Below, piece after piece: positions 18,066-27,601 of a DNA stretch of 64,000 bases. The notes below the pieces were generated by a model. That model was not told the origin of the DNA. It searched no databases and was given only the letters and a program-made list of their open reading frames with translations. Location: positions 1 through 64,000 of the forward strand of contig NZ_AUBY01000015.1 in NCBI RefSeq assembly GCF_000429485.1. The letters are read 5' to 3'. Within the stretch, counting starts at the first letter, position 1; every line of letters starts with the position of its first letter. Source of the stretch: Aliagarivorans marinus DSM 23064 (GTDB taxonomy: Bacteria > Pseudomonadota > Gammaproteobacteria > Enterobacterales > Celerinatantimonadaceae). The position numbers were made by a program, and so were the translations under genes.

Positions 18066-20132
18066 TTAGCTAGGTTGATTATCCAATGACAGACCGTGTG
18101 GATCGGGAATCTCATAGCCGCGTTGGTGGGTGTTGCCATACTCGCTCTTCATGCGTTTGTAGGCAAAGATCTCTTGCAGCTGATCGCGCTGTTCCTGATT
18201 GAGGCTCTGGTACTCGATATGGTATCGGCGCTGACTTGCATCACTGCTGGTATCAACGATACGCCCTACCACCTCGATCTGCTTGCTCTGGTTTTCATGC
18301 AAGTAGTTGATACTCAAACTGACTGGCTGGGAAGGGTTAAACGGAGTAGCCAAGGATGTCACCACCTTGAGTCCGCCCATACTGACATCTTGGGTGAGGC
18401 CCTGGGCGCGTAGATCGCCTTGAGTAAGTACATAGCTTAGGGCTACGTCCAGGCGAGGGAAGTTACGCTTGTCGTTGCTATCGCGCTGGATGGCGTGATG
18501 GCTGGTATCTAAATCGAAGCGATCCAGCAGATCGCCCACGGTTTCGCTGACCTTGGAGAGCTGATCAGCCACCATGGAAGAGGTCTCGGTTTTCTGGTGA
18601 CTGTCTTCGATGATCTGATGTAGCTCGGCTTGCGAGGTCGCCATCACTTCTAAGTGCTGATTTTGTGCTTCGATCTGATGGTCGACCTGCTGCTGGGAGT
18701 TGGCCACGCTTTGGATGGTCTCGCGTACTTGATTGATGCCTTTGGCGGTCTCCTGAGACTTGGTTCGACTGTCGTTCACCTTCTCGCTGACCGATTCCAT
18801 GCTGGTCACCACCTGCTCTACGCCATCGGTTAGGCGGGTAATCAAGCTGGCAATCTCATCGGTGGACTCACCGGTGCGCGCAGCCAAGGTTCTTACCTCA
18901 TCGGCAACCACCGCGAAACCGCGTCCTTGCTCGCCGGCGCGAGCTGCCTCGATGGCGGCGTTCAGCGCCAACAGGTTGGTTTGCTCGGAGATGGCGCGGA
19001 TCGCGTCAACAATGCCGTAGACCTGCTCTGCGGTCTGGCTCAAGTCGCGGATCAGCACCGAGGCCTTCTCGGTTTGCTGGGTGGTGGAGTCCATCATTTG
19101 GATGTTCTCGCCTACCAGGTTAGAGGCATTTTCCGATAGATCGAAACAAGAACTGACCAGTTGCACGGTATCTTCGGAAATCTCGTTAAGCCGCTGCGAT
19201 GCTTCTTTCAGTGCTGAGGCGCTGTCACTCATGGCATCGAAGCGTTGCTGCTCAGACAGATTGGAGGCGTTGATCTGCGAGGCTAGTTCACTCACTTGAT
19301 TCGATGAAAGGGTAATGCTGGAAGAGGCCTTACGCACATCGGACAGCGCTTCTTGCAAGGATTCACGCATCAGTTCGATATGGTGGGCCAGCATGCCAAC
19401 TTCGTTAGCGGTGATGTATTTAGTGATCTCTTCATCCGGCTGCAGGTTACCGCGGCTAATGCGACGGCTGACCAACACTAGGTAGTTGAGCGGCTTCATG
19501 ATGTCGCTAATCAGCAGCCAAGATAGACCGATGATCAACGCCAGAAAAAGTGCGCCAAGTTCCAGGCTTTCTACGATCAGATGATCCAGCTTCTGATTGG
19601 CGTAGCTTGTGTAGATGCCCACTGCCTTGTTCATTTCTGCCATCGCTTTGTGGTTTTGCAGCAAAAAGCGGCTGGCTAGCTGGGTGCGTTGGGTGTCGTC
19701 GGTGGCAGCCTCAAGCTGACGGGCCAAGTCGAGTTGCTGTTGCCAGTTTTGCTGAACGATATGCAGCTGATCGATAAACGGTTTATAGCTCGGTGCTGGC
19801 AGCTGGATTGGCTTGGTCATGCCCAGATCGGCGTAGGTGGTCCCACCTTTTAGCAGGGCATCGAGCGAGGCTTGGTAGAGGTCAGCGGTTTTGCCCGCCC
19901 CTAGCGCATTAGCCAGGGCTGATTCGCCAACGGTGACCCGGGCCAGCTCTTCTGCCGAGAATTTCTTGGTGAGCATACGCTGTCGTCCGGCAACGTTTAT
20001 CACGGTGGCGTCATCGTGATTTTGGCTTAGCGAGTAGTACTCGAGACCAACCATCGACAGCAGCGCGATGGCAAAGAATACCGGTAAGGCAATCAGCTTA
20101 TTGCGGATCGAGATCGACTTGAGGCTTAACAT
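18066..20132 (-). CDS. Chemoreceptor with PilJ-type sensor and C-terminal PilZ domain
   Basis: A 688-aa receptor with an unusual tail. Residues about 15-35 form a membrane helix; a PilJ-type periplasmic domain follows, with the [19 protein letters not shown] block; a second helix lies near 195. The cytoplasmic signalling hairpin contains [17 protein letters not shown] and [18 protein letters not shown]. The C-terminal 110 residues form a PilZ domain with RNFPR (RxxxR) and DVSMGG (DxSxxG), the two c-di-GMP contacts. So it may tune chemotaxis or twitching output with c-di-GMP. ATG at 20132 is chosen for its AAGGA; the frame extends five codons more. It sits between trmH and spoT, which are usually adjacent. 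Confidence 0.9.
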   Translation of the reverse strand: MLSLKSISIRNKLIALPVFFAIALLSMVGLEYYSLSQNHDDATVINVAGRQRMLTKKFSAEELARVTVGESALANALGAGKTADLYQASLDALLKGGTTYADLGMTKPIQLPAPSYKPFIDQLHIVQQNWQQQLDLARQLEAATDDTQRTQLASRFLLQNHKAMAEMNKAVGIYTSYANQKLDHLIVESLELGALFLALIIGLSWLLISDIMKPLNYLVLVSRRISRGNLQPDEEITKYITANEVGMLAHHIELMRESLQEALSDVRKASSSITLSSNQVSELASQINASNLSEQQRFDAMSDSASALKEASQRLNEISEDTVQLVSSCFDLSENASNLVGENIQMMDSTTQQTEKASVLIRDLSQTAEQVYGIVDAIRAISEQTNLLALNAAIEAARAGEQGRGFAVVADEVRTLAARTGESTDEIASLITRLTDGVEQVVTSMESVSEKVNDSRTKSQETAKGINQVRETIQSVANSQQQVDHQIEAQNQHLEVMATSQAELHQIIEDSHQKTETSSMVADQLSKVSETVGDLLDRFDLDTSHHAIQRDSNDKRNFPRLDVALSYVLTQGDLRAQGLTQDVSMGGLKVVTSLATPFNPSQPVSLSINYLHENQSKQIEVVGRIVDTSSDASQRRYHIEYQSLNQEQRDQLQEIFAYKRMKSEYGNTHQRGYEIPDPHGLSLDNQPS

Positions 20133-20189
20133 GGCGCATCCTTGCAAATAATTTCATTGTCAGTATAGAAGCTGCGCCTGAATTTGCTA

Positions 20190-22298
20190 TTAGTTACGCG
20201 TCCTTACAACTCGCAGTACCTCGGGCATTATCCGGATCTTGCGCATGATGTCTGCCAAGTGAATACGGCTGTGGGTGGTGAGCAGCAGATCGACGGTATA
20301 GACCCGGCCTTCTTTCTCTTCAGTGACAATGTTCGAGATATTAGCACCGGTCGAGGCAACCACCGTGGTCAGGTTGGCCAAGATACCTTGGTGATTAACC
20401 ATATCGATACGTACTTCGGTCTTGTACTCTGCCTCTGAGGCGGCTTCTTCCGACCAATCCACGTGAATGTAGCGGTCCGGTTCACGCTGGTAGCCAGCGA
20501 TGTTCTTACAGGATTCAAGGTGGACCACCAGGCCTTTACCCGGGCTGATATGGGCAACCACATGGTCGCCCGGAATCGGGCGGCAGCAGTTGGCGTAGGT
20601 GATTAACAGGCCTTCAGCGCCTTTAATCGCGATCCGTTTGCCCTGCTCTTCTTGGCTGAGCTCTTCGCTACTGCCGAGTAAACGACGGGCAATCACGATG
20701 CTCATGGCATTGCCCAGACCGATTTCCGCCAGCAAATCGTCCAGATTCTCTGCTTTCAGATCATCGAGAACCTGCTCTAGATTTTGTGGGTTGATCTGAT
20801 CGAGCTTGGTCTTGCCAAGGGCATGGTTGAGTAAGCGGCGACCAAGGTTCACCGACTCTTGGCGACGTTGGTTCTTCAGTAGCTGGCGGATCTTACCGCG
20901 CGCCTTACCGGTCACCACAAAGTTCAGCCATGCGGCATTCGGGCGAGCCCCCGGCGCGGTAATGATCTCAACGCTCTTACCGTTGGTCAGCGCCTTGCTC
21001 AATGGGTAGGGTTGACGATTCACCCGACAACCCACACAGGCGTGGCCAACATCGGTATGTACTGCATAGGCGAAGTCGACCGGAGTCGCGCCTTTGGGCA
21101 GCTCGATAATCCGGCCTTTCGGGGTGAACACGTAGATCTCATCCGGGAACAGATCGGTTTTTACGTTCTCGATAAACTCGAACGAACTACCGGCGCTTTG
21201 CTGTAACTCCAGCAGGCTTTGCATCCATTTCTGGGCGCGGATCTGCGCGGTGGTGCCACTCTTACCGCCTTGCTTATACTGCCAATGGGCGGCGACACCC
21301 TTATCGGCCATCTGGTCCATATGCTCGGTGCGGATCTGCACCTCCACCGGCACCCCGTGCGGGCCCACTAGCGAGGTGTGCAGGCTTTGATAGCCGTTAC
21401 CTTTGGGAATAGCGATGTAGTCTTTGAAGCGGCCAGGGCGCGGCTTATACAGGCTGTGGGTAATCCCCAGCACCCGATAGCAGGTGTCGAGCTGATCGAC
21501 GATGATGCGAAACGCATAGATGTCCATCACCTCGTGGAACTGCAGCTCTTTGTTCACCATCTTCTTATAGATGCTGTAGAGGTGCTTCTCGCGGCCTTTT
21601 ACTTCAGCTTTGATACCGGCTTCTTCGATACGGCCACGGAACTCTTCGTAGATGCCGTTGATCAGCTCTTTGCGATTACCGCGTGCGCTTTTTACCGACT
21701 CTTTAAGGACGCGATAGCGCATTGGGTAGAGCGCTTCAAAGCCCAGCTCTTCCAACTCGTTTTTGATACTGTGAATACCCAAGCGGTTAGCGATGGGCGC
21801 ATAGATATCGAGGGTTTCGCGGGCAATCCGTCGGCGTTTGTCTGGGCGTAGCGCGCCTAAGGTGCGCATGTTATGGGTGCGGTCGGCCAGTTTAATCAGG
21901 ATAACCCGAATGTCCTGGACCATCGCCATCATCATCTTGCGGAAGTTTTCCGCCTGCGCTTCCTTCTTATCGCGGAACTTAATCTTGTCGAGCTTACTGA
22001 CCCCTTCCACCAGGTCGGCCACATCGATGCCGAACTTTTGCTCAAGCTCCTCGTGAGTGACCGAGGTGTCTTCGATGGTGTCATGCAAGATGGCGGCAGC
22101 TAAGGTTTCGTGGTCGAGGCGTAACTCAGCCAGTAGCCGGGCAACCGCCAAAGGATGGGTGATATATGGTTCGCCACTAGAACGGAACTGCCCTTCGTGG
22201 GCATCGCGCCCCAATAGGTAGGCTTGTTTGAGGATTTCTACTTGGTCATTGCTCAGATAGCCGACGGCTACTTCGCGTAAGCTCTCAAATAAATACAA
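20190..22298 (-). CDS. spoT: Bifunctional (p)ppGpp synthetase/hydrolase SpoT
   Basis: Cytosolic stringent-response enzyme that makes and degrades (p)ppGpp. At 702 aa it has the canonical RelA/SpoT order: HD hydrolase domain with AAILHDTIEDTSV (near residue 68) intact, synthetase domain (RIIVDQLDTCYRVLG, KDYIAIPKGNGYQSLHT), TGS domain (YVFTPKGRIIELPKGATPVDFAYAVH), and a C-terminal ACT domain. An intact HD motif argues for SpoT and not RelA. It follows gmk and rpoZ in the same order as in E. coli. Confidence 0.98.
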   Translation of the reverse strand: MYLFESLREVAVGYLSNDQVEILKQAYLLGRDAHEGQFRSSGEPYITHPLAVARLLAELRLDHETLAAAILHDTIEDTSVTHEELEQKFGIDVADLVEGVSKLDKIKFRDKKEAQAENFRKMMMAMVQDIRVILIKLADRTHNMRTLGALRPDKRRRIARETLDIYAPIANRLGIHSIKNELEELGFEALYPMRYRVLKESVKSARGNRKELINGIYEEFRGRIEEAGIKAEVKGREKHLYSIYKKMVNKELQFHEVMDIYAFRIIVDQLDTCYRVLGITHSLYKPRPGRFKDYIAIPKGNGYQSLHTSLVGPHGVPVEVQIRTEHMDQMADKGVAAHWQYKQGGKSGTTAQIRAQKWMQSLLELQQSAGSSFEFIENVKTDLFPDEIYVFTPKGRIIELPKGATPVDFAYAVHTDVGHACVGCRVNRQPYPLSKALTNGKSVEIITAPGARPNAAWLNFVVTGKARGKIRQLLKNQRRQESVNLGRRLLNHALGKTKLDQINPQNLEQVLDDLKAENLDDLLAEIGLGNAMSIVIARRLLGSSEELSQEEQGKRIAIKGAEGLLITYANCCRPIPGDHVVAHISPGKGLVVHLESCKNIAGYQREPDRYIHVDWSEEAASEAEYKTEVRIDMVNHQGILANLTTVVASTGANISNIVTEEKEGRVYTVDLLLTTHSRIHLADIMRKIRIMPEVLRVVRTRN

Positions 22299-22429
22299 TC
22301 TCTACCTCGTAAGCGGGCGGTAAGGGGCTAACTCGTGGTTTTAAGTATGAAAGCTTTGCCGTGCTTAGTAAACCAGCACGGCAGGCTTAGAGCTTGGAAG
22401 GAGATTCAGACTCTGATGGAGACGCTGAC

Positions 22430-22705
22430 TTACAGACGTTTGTCAGCGATAGCCGCAACTGCAGCCAGTTCTGCCGCTTCACGCTCTTGGCGTTCTTGAC
22501 GGTCTTGAGCGTCCATGGTCTCGGTGTTTACCAATCCTTCTTCGATTTCACGCAGCGCGATAACGGTGGGTTTGTCGTTATCTTCTTCCACTAGTGGCTC
22601 TTTGCCTTCTACTGAAAGTTGACGTGCGCGACGCGCGGCGATTAGTACCAGGTCAAAGCGGTTGCCAACCTGTTCTACTGCATCTTCTACTGTAACTCGT
22701 GCCAT
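22430..22705 (-). CDS. rpoZ: RNA polymerase omega subunit
   Basis: A 91-aa protein with the omega signature [20 protein letters not shown] and ARRARQL...[19 protein letters not shown]. Omega supports assembly of RNA polymerase and forms one of the ppGpp-binding sites, which makes its position between gmk and spoT functionally coherent. The length is the family norm. Confidence 0.98.
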   Translation of the reverse strand: MARVTVEDAVEQVGNRFDLVLIAARRARQLSVEGKEPLVEEDNDKPTVIALREIEEGLVNTETMDAQDRQERQEREAAELAAVAAIADKRL

Positions 22706-22777
22706 GCACAGCTCCGTTGACTAAAAATGACGCAAGATCCTAGCCGATCTGGCAGTGTTTTACCAGACCCGCAGGGG

Positions 22778-23404
22778 CTATTTTGCCAGTAAATCGGCGA
22801 GTAATTCTCTATGTTTAGCAGCTTGGCTTGCGCTCTGCAATCGCTGCGCGGTGATGATCGCGGTCAGCTCGCTCACCGCTTCATCGAAATGGGTGTTGAT
22901 GATCAGGTAGTCGTACTCGTTGTAGTGCGACATCTCGCTTTCCGCTTCATTCATGCGTTTGGCGATCACCTCTTCGCTATCTTGGCCACGCATATGCAGG
23001 CGCTGCTCTAGTTCATGGCGGCTTGGCGGCAGGATAAATACCGATACCGCCTCTGGCATCATCTGCTTGACCTGACGGGCGCCCTGCCAGTCGATATCTA
23101 GGAACACATCGATGCCTTTGGCTAGGGTTTCTTCGATGGTGCGGCGTGAGGTGCCGTAGTAGTTACCGAACACTTCGGCGTACTCGAAGAAGGCCTGCTC
23201 TTCGATAAGCTGCTCAAACTGGGAATGATCAACGAAGTGGTAGTGTACGCCATCTTGCTCACCGGGACGGGCTGCGCGGGTGGTGTGTGACACCGAGACC
23301 TGAGCGGGGAAGGCCTTATGGCGCGACAAATACGCATTAATCATACTGGATTTGCCTGCTCCGCTGGGAGCCGAAACGATATAGAGGGTGCCTGTTGCTG
23401 CCAT
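22778..23404 (-). CDS. gmk: Guanylate kinase
   Basis: Cytosolic enzyme that phosphorylates GMP to GDP. The P-loop [11 protein letters not shown] starts near residue 9, followed by the GMP-binding region [21 protein letters not shown] and the [10 protein letters not shown] block. ATG at 23404 gives 208 aa, the normal length; the frame is open for 39 more codons upstream but those lack family similarity. First gene of gmk-rpoZ-spoT, tying guanine nucleotide supply to ppGpp control. Confidence 0.97.
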   Translation of the reverse strand: MAATGTLYIVSAPSGAGKSSMINAYLSRHKAFPAQVSVSHTTRAARPGEQDGVHYHFVDHSQFEQLIEEQAFFEYAEVFGNYYGTSRRTIEETLAKGIDVFLDIDWQGARQVKQMMPEAVSVFILPPSRHELEQRLHMRGQDSEEVIAKRMNEAESEMSHYNEYDYLIINTHFDEAVSELTAIITAQRLQSASQAAKHRELLADLLAK

Positions 23405-23575
23405 GGTGCGCTCGTTTACAAGATGCGTGGAATTAAAGGCGCCTAAGGGTACCATTTTCTGGTTAATTTTAAAGCCCGTTGGCAACTTTGCTGTGCGCAG
23501 GTTGACAGTAAAACCCGCCAACCGCTAGTACAGAGTGTAGAGCACGTAATTTACAGTTGTCGCAGGGGATGTCAT

Positions 23576-24355
23576 ATGGGCAAGAAGCTAAGCAAAGAGC
23601 GCTATGAGAGTGAGCTGCTGAGTCTGCAAACTGAGCTGGTCAAGTTGCAGCAATGGGTGGTGGCAGAGGGGCTGAAGGTGGTGGTGGTGTTTGAGGGGCG
23701 CGATGCCGCCGGCAAAGGCGGGGCCATCAAGCGCATTACCGAGAAGCTCAATCCGCGGGTGTGCCGTATCGCCGCGCTACCCGCGCCCAGCGAGCGGGAG
23801 AAGAGCCAATGGTACTTTCAGCGCTATGTGGCGCACTTACCTGCCGCCGGTGAAATGGTGTTGTTTGACCGCTCTTGGTACAACCGCGCCGGGGTTGAGC
23901 GGGTGATGGGCTTTTGCAGCGATGAAGAGCATGAAGAGTTTCTGCGCGCCTGCCCGGAGTTTGAGCGCATGCTGATCCGCTCTGGGATTATCTTGCTCAA
24001 ATACTGGTTCTCGGTCTCTGACGAGGAGCAGGAGAAGCGCTTTAGCGAGCGCCTGAGTAATCCCTTAAAACGCTGGAAGTTCTCCAAGATGGACCTGCAG
24101 TCGCGGGCCCGCTGGGTGGAGTACTCCAAAGCCAAGGATGAGATGTTCGCCTATACCGACACCAAGCACAGCCCCTGGTGGGTGGTGGAGGCCGACAACA
24201 AAAAGCGTGCACGACTCAACTGCATTCGCCATCTGCTGAGTCAAATCCCCTACCAGCAAGTGAAGCACGAAAAGATTGAGCTGCCGGAGATAGACAAGAG
24301 CGGCTACGTGCGGGCGCCGATGCATGAGCAAAGCTTTGTGCCGGACTACTATTGA
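23576..24355 (+). CDS. ppk2: Polyphosphate kinase 2 family protein
   Basis: A 259-aa single-domain PPK2 that transfers phosphate between polyphosphate and nucleoside di- or monophosphates. Walker A FEGRDAAGKGGA spans residues 39-50, Walker B is VLFDRSWYNRAGVERVMGF near 100, and the lid region follows with KRWKFSKMDLQSRARW. One PPK2 domain with this sequence suggests class I (NDP-phosphorylating), by family resemblance only. It is divergent from gmk, so guanylate kinase, SpoT and a polyphosphate-dependent nucleotide kinase are neighbours. Confidence 0.92.
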   Translation: MGKKLSKERYESELLSLQTELVKLQQWVVAEGLKVVVVFEGRDAAGKGGAIKRITEKLNPRVCRIAALPAPSEREKSQWYFQRYVAHLPAAGEMVLFDRSWYNRAGVERVMGFCSDEEHEEFLRACPEFERMLIRSGIILLKYWFSVSDEEQEKRFSERLSNPLKRWKFSKMDLQSRARWVEYSKAKDEMFAYTDTKHSPWWVVEADNKKRARLNCIRHLLSQIPYQQVKHEKIELPEIDKSGYVRAPMHEQSFVPDYY

Positions 24356-24439
24356 TGAAGTCATACAGTCACAAAGTCATGTTATAACGCGTTTTTTCGC
24401 ATGAAAGGCCTGTGAGCCAGCCAAGGCTGTGGAGAGATT

Positions 24440-25177
24440 ATGATTATTGCCGGACACCGCGGGGTGAAAAGTGTTTGCCCTGAAAACACCCTTGTCGGGA
24501 TCGCCAAAGTGGTGGAGTTGGGCTTGCAGTGGGTTGAGATCGATGTGCAGCTAAGCGCCGACGGGGTGCCGGTTATCGTCCATGACCGCACGGTGAACCG
24601 TTGCAGCAATGGCCGCGGCAAGGTGGGTGAGTTAACGCTCGAGCAGCTGCGAGAGCTGGATGCTGGCAGCTGGTTCGATGCGGCCTTTGCCAATGAGCGT
24701 ATCCCTACACTGGCGGAAGCGTTGATGCTCTGCCAGCAGCTTAAGCTCAAGCTTAACCTCGAGCTTAAGGTCTATCGGGGGGATCACGTTGAAGCGCTTT
24801 GCCAGGCGGTGGCGCAGCAGCTCGCCGACTGTCAGTTTGCCAGTGCCGATCTGGTGCTTTCGAGCTTTGAGCATGAAGCGATGTTGCTTGCCAAACAGCT
24901 TATGCCCCACTACCTGCGCGGCCAGCTATGGGAAGGCGTTCCGCGCAACTGGCTGGCGCAGTTGCAAGCCTTGGATGCCTACAGTGCCCATTGCGATTGG
25001 ACGCGCCTTAGCGAGGCTGAGGCGCGCGCCATCAAGCAAGCGGGTTATCAGCTCTACTGCTATACAGCCAACGAGCCGGCCAAGGTGCGAGCCCATCACC
25101 AGTGGGGCGTGGATATGTTGATCAGCGACAGCCCCCAAGCATTTATCAATGACCGCGAGCACGATTGGCTTGCGTGA
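24440..25177 (+). CDS. Glycerophosphodiester phosphodiesterase, UgpQ-like
   Basis: A 245-aa TIM-barrel GDPD without signal peptide, so cytosolic like UgpQ. The catalytic residues are visible as IAGHRG (His6, Arg7), CPENTL (Glu14), EIDVQLSADGVPVIVHDRTVNR and later LNLELK; the C-terminus has the WGVDMLISDSP motif. It would release glycerol 3-phosphate and an alcohol from glycerophosphodiesters. No ugp transporter genes are nearby. ATG at 24440 is preceded by GGAGAG. Confidence 0.93.
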   Translation: MIIAGHRGVKSVCPENTLVGIAKVVELGLQWVEIDVQLSADGVPVIVHDRTVNRCSNGRGKVGELTLEQLRELDAGSWFDAAFANERIPTLAEALMLCQQLKLKLNLELKVYRGDHVEALCQAVAQQLADCQFASADLVLSSFEHEAMLLAKQLMPHYLRGQLWEGVPRNWLAQLQALDAYSAHCDWTRLSEAEARAIKQAGYQLYCYTANEPAKVRAHHQWGVDMLISDSPQAFINDREHDWLA

Positions 25178-25228
25178 GCGAACACTTCTCCCTAGGCTAG
25201 TCTGCTAGCTTATTTTAAAGGGGGCAGT

Positions 25229-25885
25229 ATGCAGTGGAGTGACTTGCTGGGCGAAGAGAAACAGCAGCCATATTTTCAGGAATTGATGGCCAAGGTGGCC
25301 GCCGAGCGCGACGCTGGCAAGGTGGTGTACCCACCGCAAGATCTGGTGTTTGAAGCCTTCAAAGCCACGCCCTTGGACCAGCTAAAGCTGGTGATCCTCG
25401 GCCAAGACCCCTACCACGGCCCCAACCAAGCCCACGGCTTGTGCTTTAGTGTTCAGCACGGCGTAAAAACGCCGCCGTCACTGGTCAATATGTACAAAGA
25501 GCTGGCGCAGGACATTCCCGGATTCCAGATCCCCCAACATGGCTACCTGCAAAGCTGGGCAGAGCAAGGCGTGCTGTTGCTCAACACCGTGCTCACCGTT
25601 GAGCAGGGTCAGGCCCACTCCCACGCCAAATTTGGCTGGGAGCGTTTCACCGACACGGTGATTAGTCAGGTTAACCAGCACTGCGAAAACGTGGTGTTCC
25701 TGTTGTGGGGTTCACATGCTCAGAAAAAAGGTGCGGTTATCGATGCGCAGCGCCATCATGTGTTGAAAGCGCCACACCCATCGCCACTGTCGGCCCACCG
25801 CGGATTCTTCGGCTGTCAGCACTTCTCTCAGGCGAATGCCTACCTGCAAAGCATCGGCAAGGCACCGATCAACTGGCAGGTCTAG
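25229..25885 (+). CDS. ung: Uracil-DNA glycosylase
   Basis: Base-excision repair enzyme removing uracil from DNA. The 218-aa protein has the family-1 signature [19 protein letters not shown] with catalytic Asp60, the [17 protein letters not shown] block, and the minor-groove loop [15 protein letters not shown]. Length and start are typical. A strong bidirectional terminator follows. Confidence 0.97.
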   Translation: MQWSDLLGEEKQQPYFQELMAKVAAERDAGKVVYPPQDLVFEAFKATPLDQLKLVILGQDPYHGPNQAHGLCFSVQHGVKTPPSLVNMYKELAQDIPGFQIPQHGYLQSWAEQGVLLLNTVLTVEQGQAHSHAKFGWERFTDTVISQVNQHCENVVFLLWGSHAQKKGAVIDAQRHHVLKAPHPSPLSAHRGFFGCQHFSQANAYLQSIGKAPINWQV

Positions 25886-25903
25886 CTGCATAAGTCGAGA
25901 ATA

Positions 25904-25929
25904 AAAAAGGTCGCTGAGGCGACCTTTTT
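25904..25929. terminator. Bidirectional terminator ung / nfeD
   Basis: AAAAAGGTCGC and GCGACCTTTTT pair perfectly around a four-base loop (TGAG). The A/T ends serve both strands, fitting the convergent ung and nfeD-like genes. Confidence 0.9.
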
Positions 25930-25956
25930 AGTTTGGCTGTTTTAGTAAGGGCCGTA

Positions 25957-26415
25957 CTAGCTGACTGGCTTAACCCAGAACACCGCCACTTCCACATCGA
26001 CCACTTCAACTTCGGTGCCGGCTTCGATGGGCTGTTCACTTTTCAGCGCCCAGCTCACCCCGCTGTGGCGATACTGGCTAAGTCCGCGCTTATCGATTTC
26101 TTGCTCGCTGTAAAAACGCAGGCCATGGAAATCGCTGGTGACCCGCTTTGGGCTTTGCTTGTTCTGCATCTTCTTCAGCGGTTTCCACAGCAGGGCTGCG
26201 AGCAGCGCAGTGAGTACCGCGTTGCTCAGGGCAATGGTGTTCCAGCTGTCGCCCATCCACCCCAAGGCGATGAAGGTGCCGCTCAATACCATCGACAGGC
26301 CGAGAAACGCCAGGATAAAGGTAGAGAACCCCAATGCCAGCACCTCGAACAAGATCAGTATAAAGCCGCCGACAATCAGCAGTTGTGGGATGTATTCGGA
26401 CATAAACAGCACCAT
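25957..26415 (-). CDS. NfeD-like membrane protein (YbbJ type)
   Basis: A 152-aa protein with two or three N-terminal membrane helices (about residues 8-75) and a C-terminal beta-barrel of the OB-fold type (GVSWALKSEQPIEAGTEVEVVDVEVAVFWV). NfeD proteins pair with SPFH/stomatin proteins in the same operon, as here: its ATG lies five bases after the SPFH stop, with AAAGG overlapping that stop. An alternative ATG lies four codons in. Likely role in membrane microdomain organisation. Confidence 0.88.
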   Translation of the reverse strand: MVLFMSEYIPQLLIVGGFILILFEVLALGFSTFILAFLGLSMVLSGTFIALGWMGDSWNTIALSNAVLTALLAALLWKPLKKMQNKQSPKRVTSDFHGLRFYSEQEIDKRGLSQYRHSGVSWALKSEQPIEAGTEVEVVDVEVAVFWVKPVS

Positions 26416-26419
26416 AGGC

Positions 26420-27355
26420 TTAGCCTTTGTTTAACGCATTCAAAATGGTGGTCGCTTGCGCTACCAGTGAGCCAGCTTCGGTTTGACCATCTGGCAGCAA
26501 TACCACGCTGCTCTCTTTAGCGATGGCGGCCTTGGCTTCAATGGCCTTGGTGGCCAGCTCCAGTTGTACCGCTTTTTGACCCATATCGGTAGAGGCGGCT
26601 TCACCGACTACACGTAGCGATTCAGCTTGGGCCTCTGCAACCGCGATGATCGCTTGGGCTTCACCCTGCGCTTTCAGTACCTGCTCTTGCTTCTCTGCCT
26701 CTGCCTGTAGAACGCGCGATTGTTTTTCACCTTCGGCAATGTTGATGGCCGCTTGACGCTCACCCTCTGACTCCAGAATCTTAGCGCGACGCTCACGTTC
26801 GGCCTTCATCTGCGATTCCATGGCGTCCATGATCGACATTGGAGGGGTAATATCTTTAATCTCGTAACGCAGTACCGCAACGCCCCAGGCTTGCGAGGCC
26901 TCGTTGATTTGCTCAACGATCTTGGCGTTCAAGGCATCGCGCTCTTCAAAGGTTTTATCCAGGTCAATCTTACCGATCTCTGAACGCATGGTGGTTTGCG
27001 CCAGTTGGATTACCGCGAAGGCATAGTCTTCTACGCCGTAGGTCGCTTTGTATGGGTCAAGCACACGGAAGTAGAGTACGCCGTCTACGGTCAGCGAGAT
27101 GTTGTCTTTAGTGATCGCACCTTGGCTAGGCACGTCGTAGGCCTGCTCTTTCAGTGAGCGCTTGGCTGATACCTTGTCGGCAATCGGGATCAGGAAGTTG
27201 ATACCCGCTTCTCGGGTGGAGTTGAATTTACCGAAACGCTCGACGATCCACGCCTCGTTCTGAGGAACGAATTTGATCGACGATTTCAGGATCATAATGG
27301 CAAGTACCAGCAGAATCACTGGAACGGTAAACAATGCATCAACTATGTAAGGCAT
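26420..27355 (-). CDS. qmcA: SPFH/band 7 protein, QmcA/stomatin-like
   Basis: A 311-aa protein with one N-terminal membrane helix (residues 5-25), an SPFH domain (FVPQNEAWIVERFGKFNSTREAGINFLIP through TPPMSIMDAMESQMKAERE), and a long charged helix with repeated AEGEKQ-type units (about 195-260). The architecture matches E. coli QmcA (YbbK), which with YbbJ/NfeD forms large membrane cages. The two genes are adjacent here as well. Confidence 0.9.
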   Translation of the reverse strand: MPYIVDALFTVPVILLVLAIMILKSSIKFVPQNEAWIVERFGKFNSTREAGINFLIPIADKVSAKRSLKEQAYDVPSQGAITKDNISLTVDGVLYFRVLDPYKATYGVEDYAFAVIQLAQTTMRSEIGKIDLDKTFEERDALNAKIVEQINEASQAWGVAVLRYEIKDITPPMSIMDAMESQMKAERERRAKILESEGERQAAINIAEGEKQSRVLQAEAEKQEQVLKAQGEAQAIIAVAEAQAESLRVVGEAASTDMGQKAVQLELATKAIEAKAAIAKESSVVLLPDGQTEAGSLVAQATTILNALNKG

Positions 27356-27601
27356 AACAGGTCCTTCGTTGTTTTGAGGGGATAAACAATCTGCTCACTA
27401 TACTCGCAATCGATGGGGCTTAACATCGCCTCAAGCGCAAATAACGATGATATTTTAATGACTTAGTTTCTGTAGGTGGTTACACCTCACATTAACCATA
27501 CGCAAATTGTGTTTTTTGATTTGGGTCTCTACTCAGCCTGCCTGCTCTCGCGGTAATCTTGCCCCCAGTGCATCTAACACACAGATTTTCAAGGAGAGAA
27601 C

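Noticed and set aside
23405-23521. 39-codon N-terminal extension of gmk
   Set aside because: Family N-terminus begins at the 23404 ATG just before the P-loop; the extension has no similarity.
27356-27601. trp attenuator or TrpR operator before trpB
   Set aside because: No Trp-rich leader peptide, no paired terminator stems and no TrpR-like palindrome seen.
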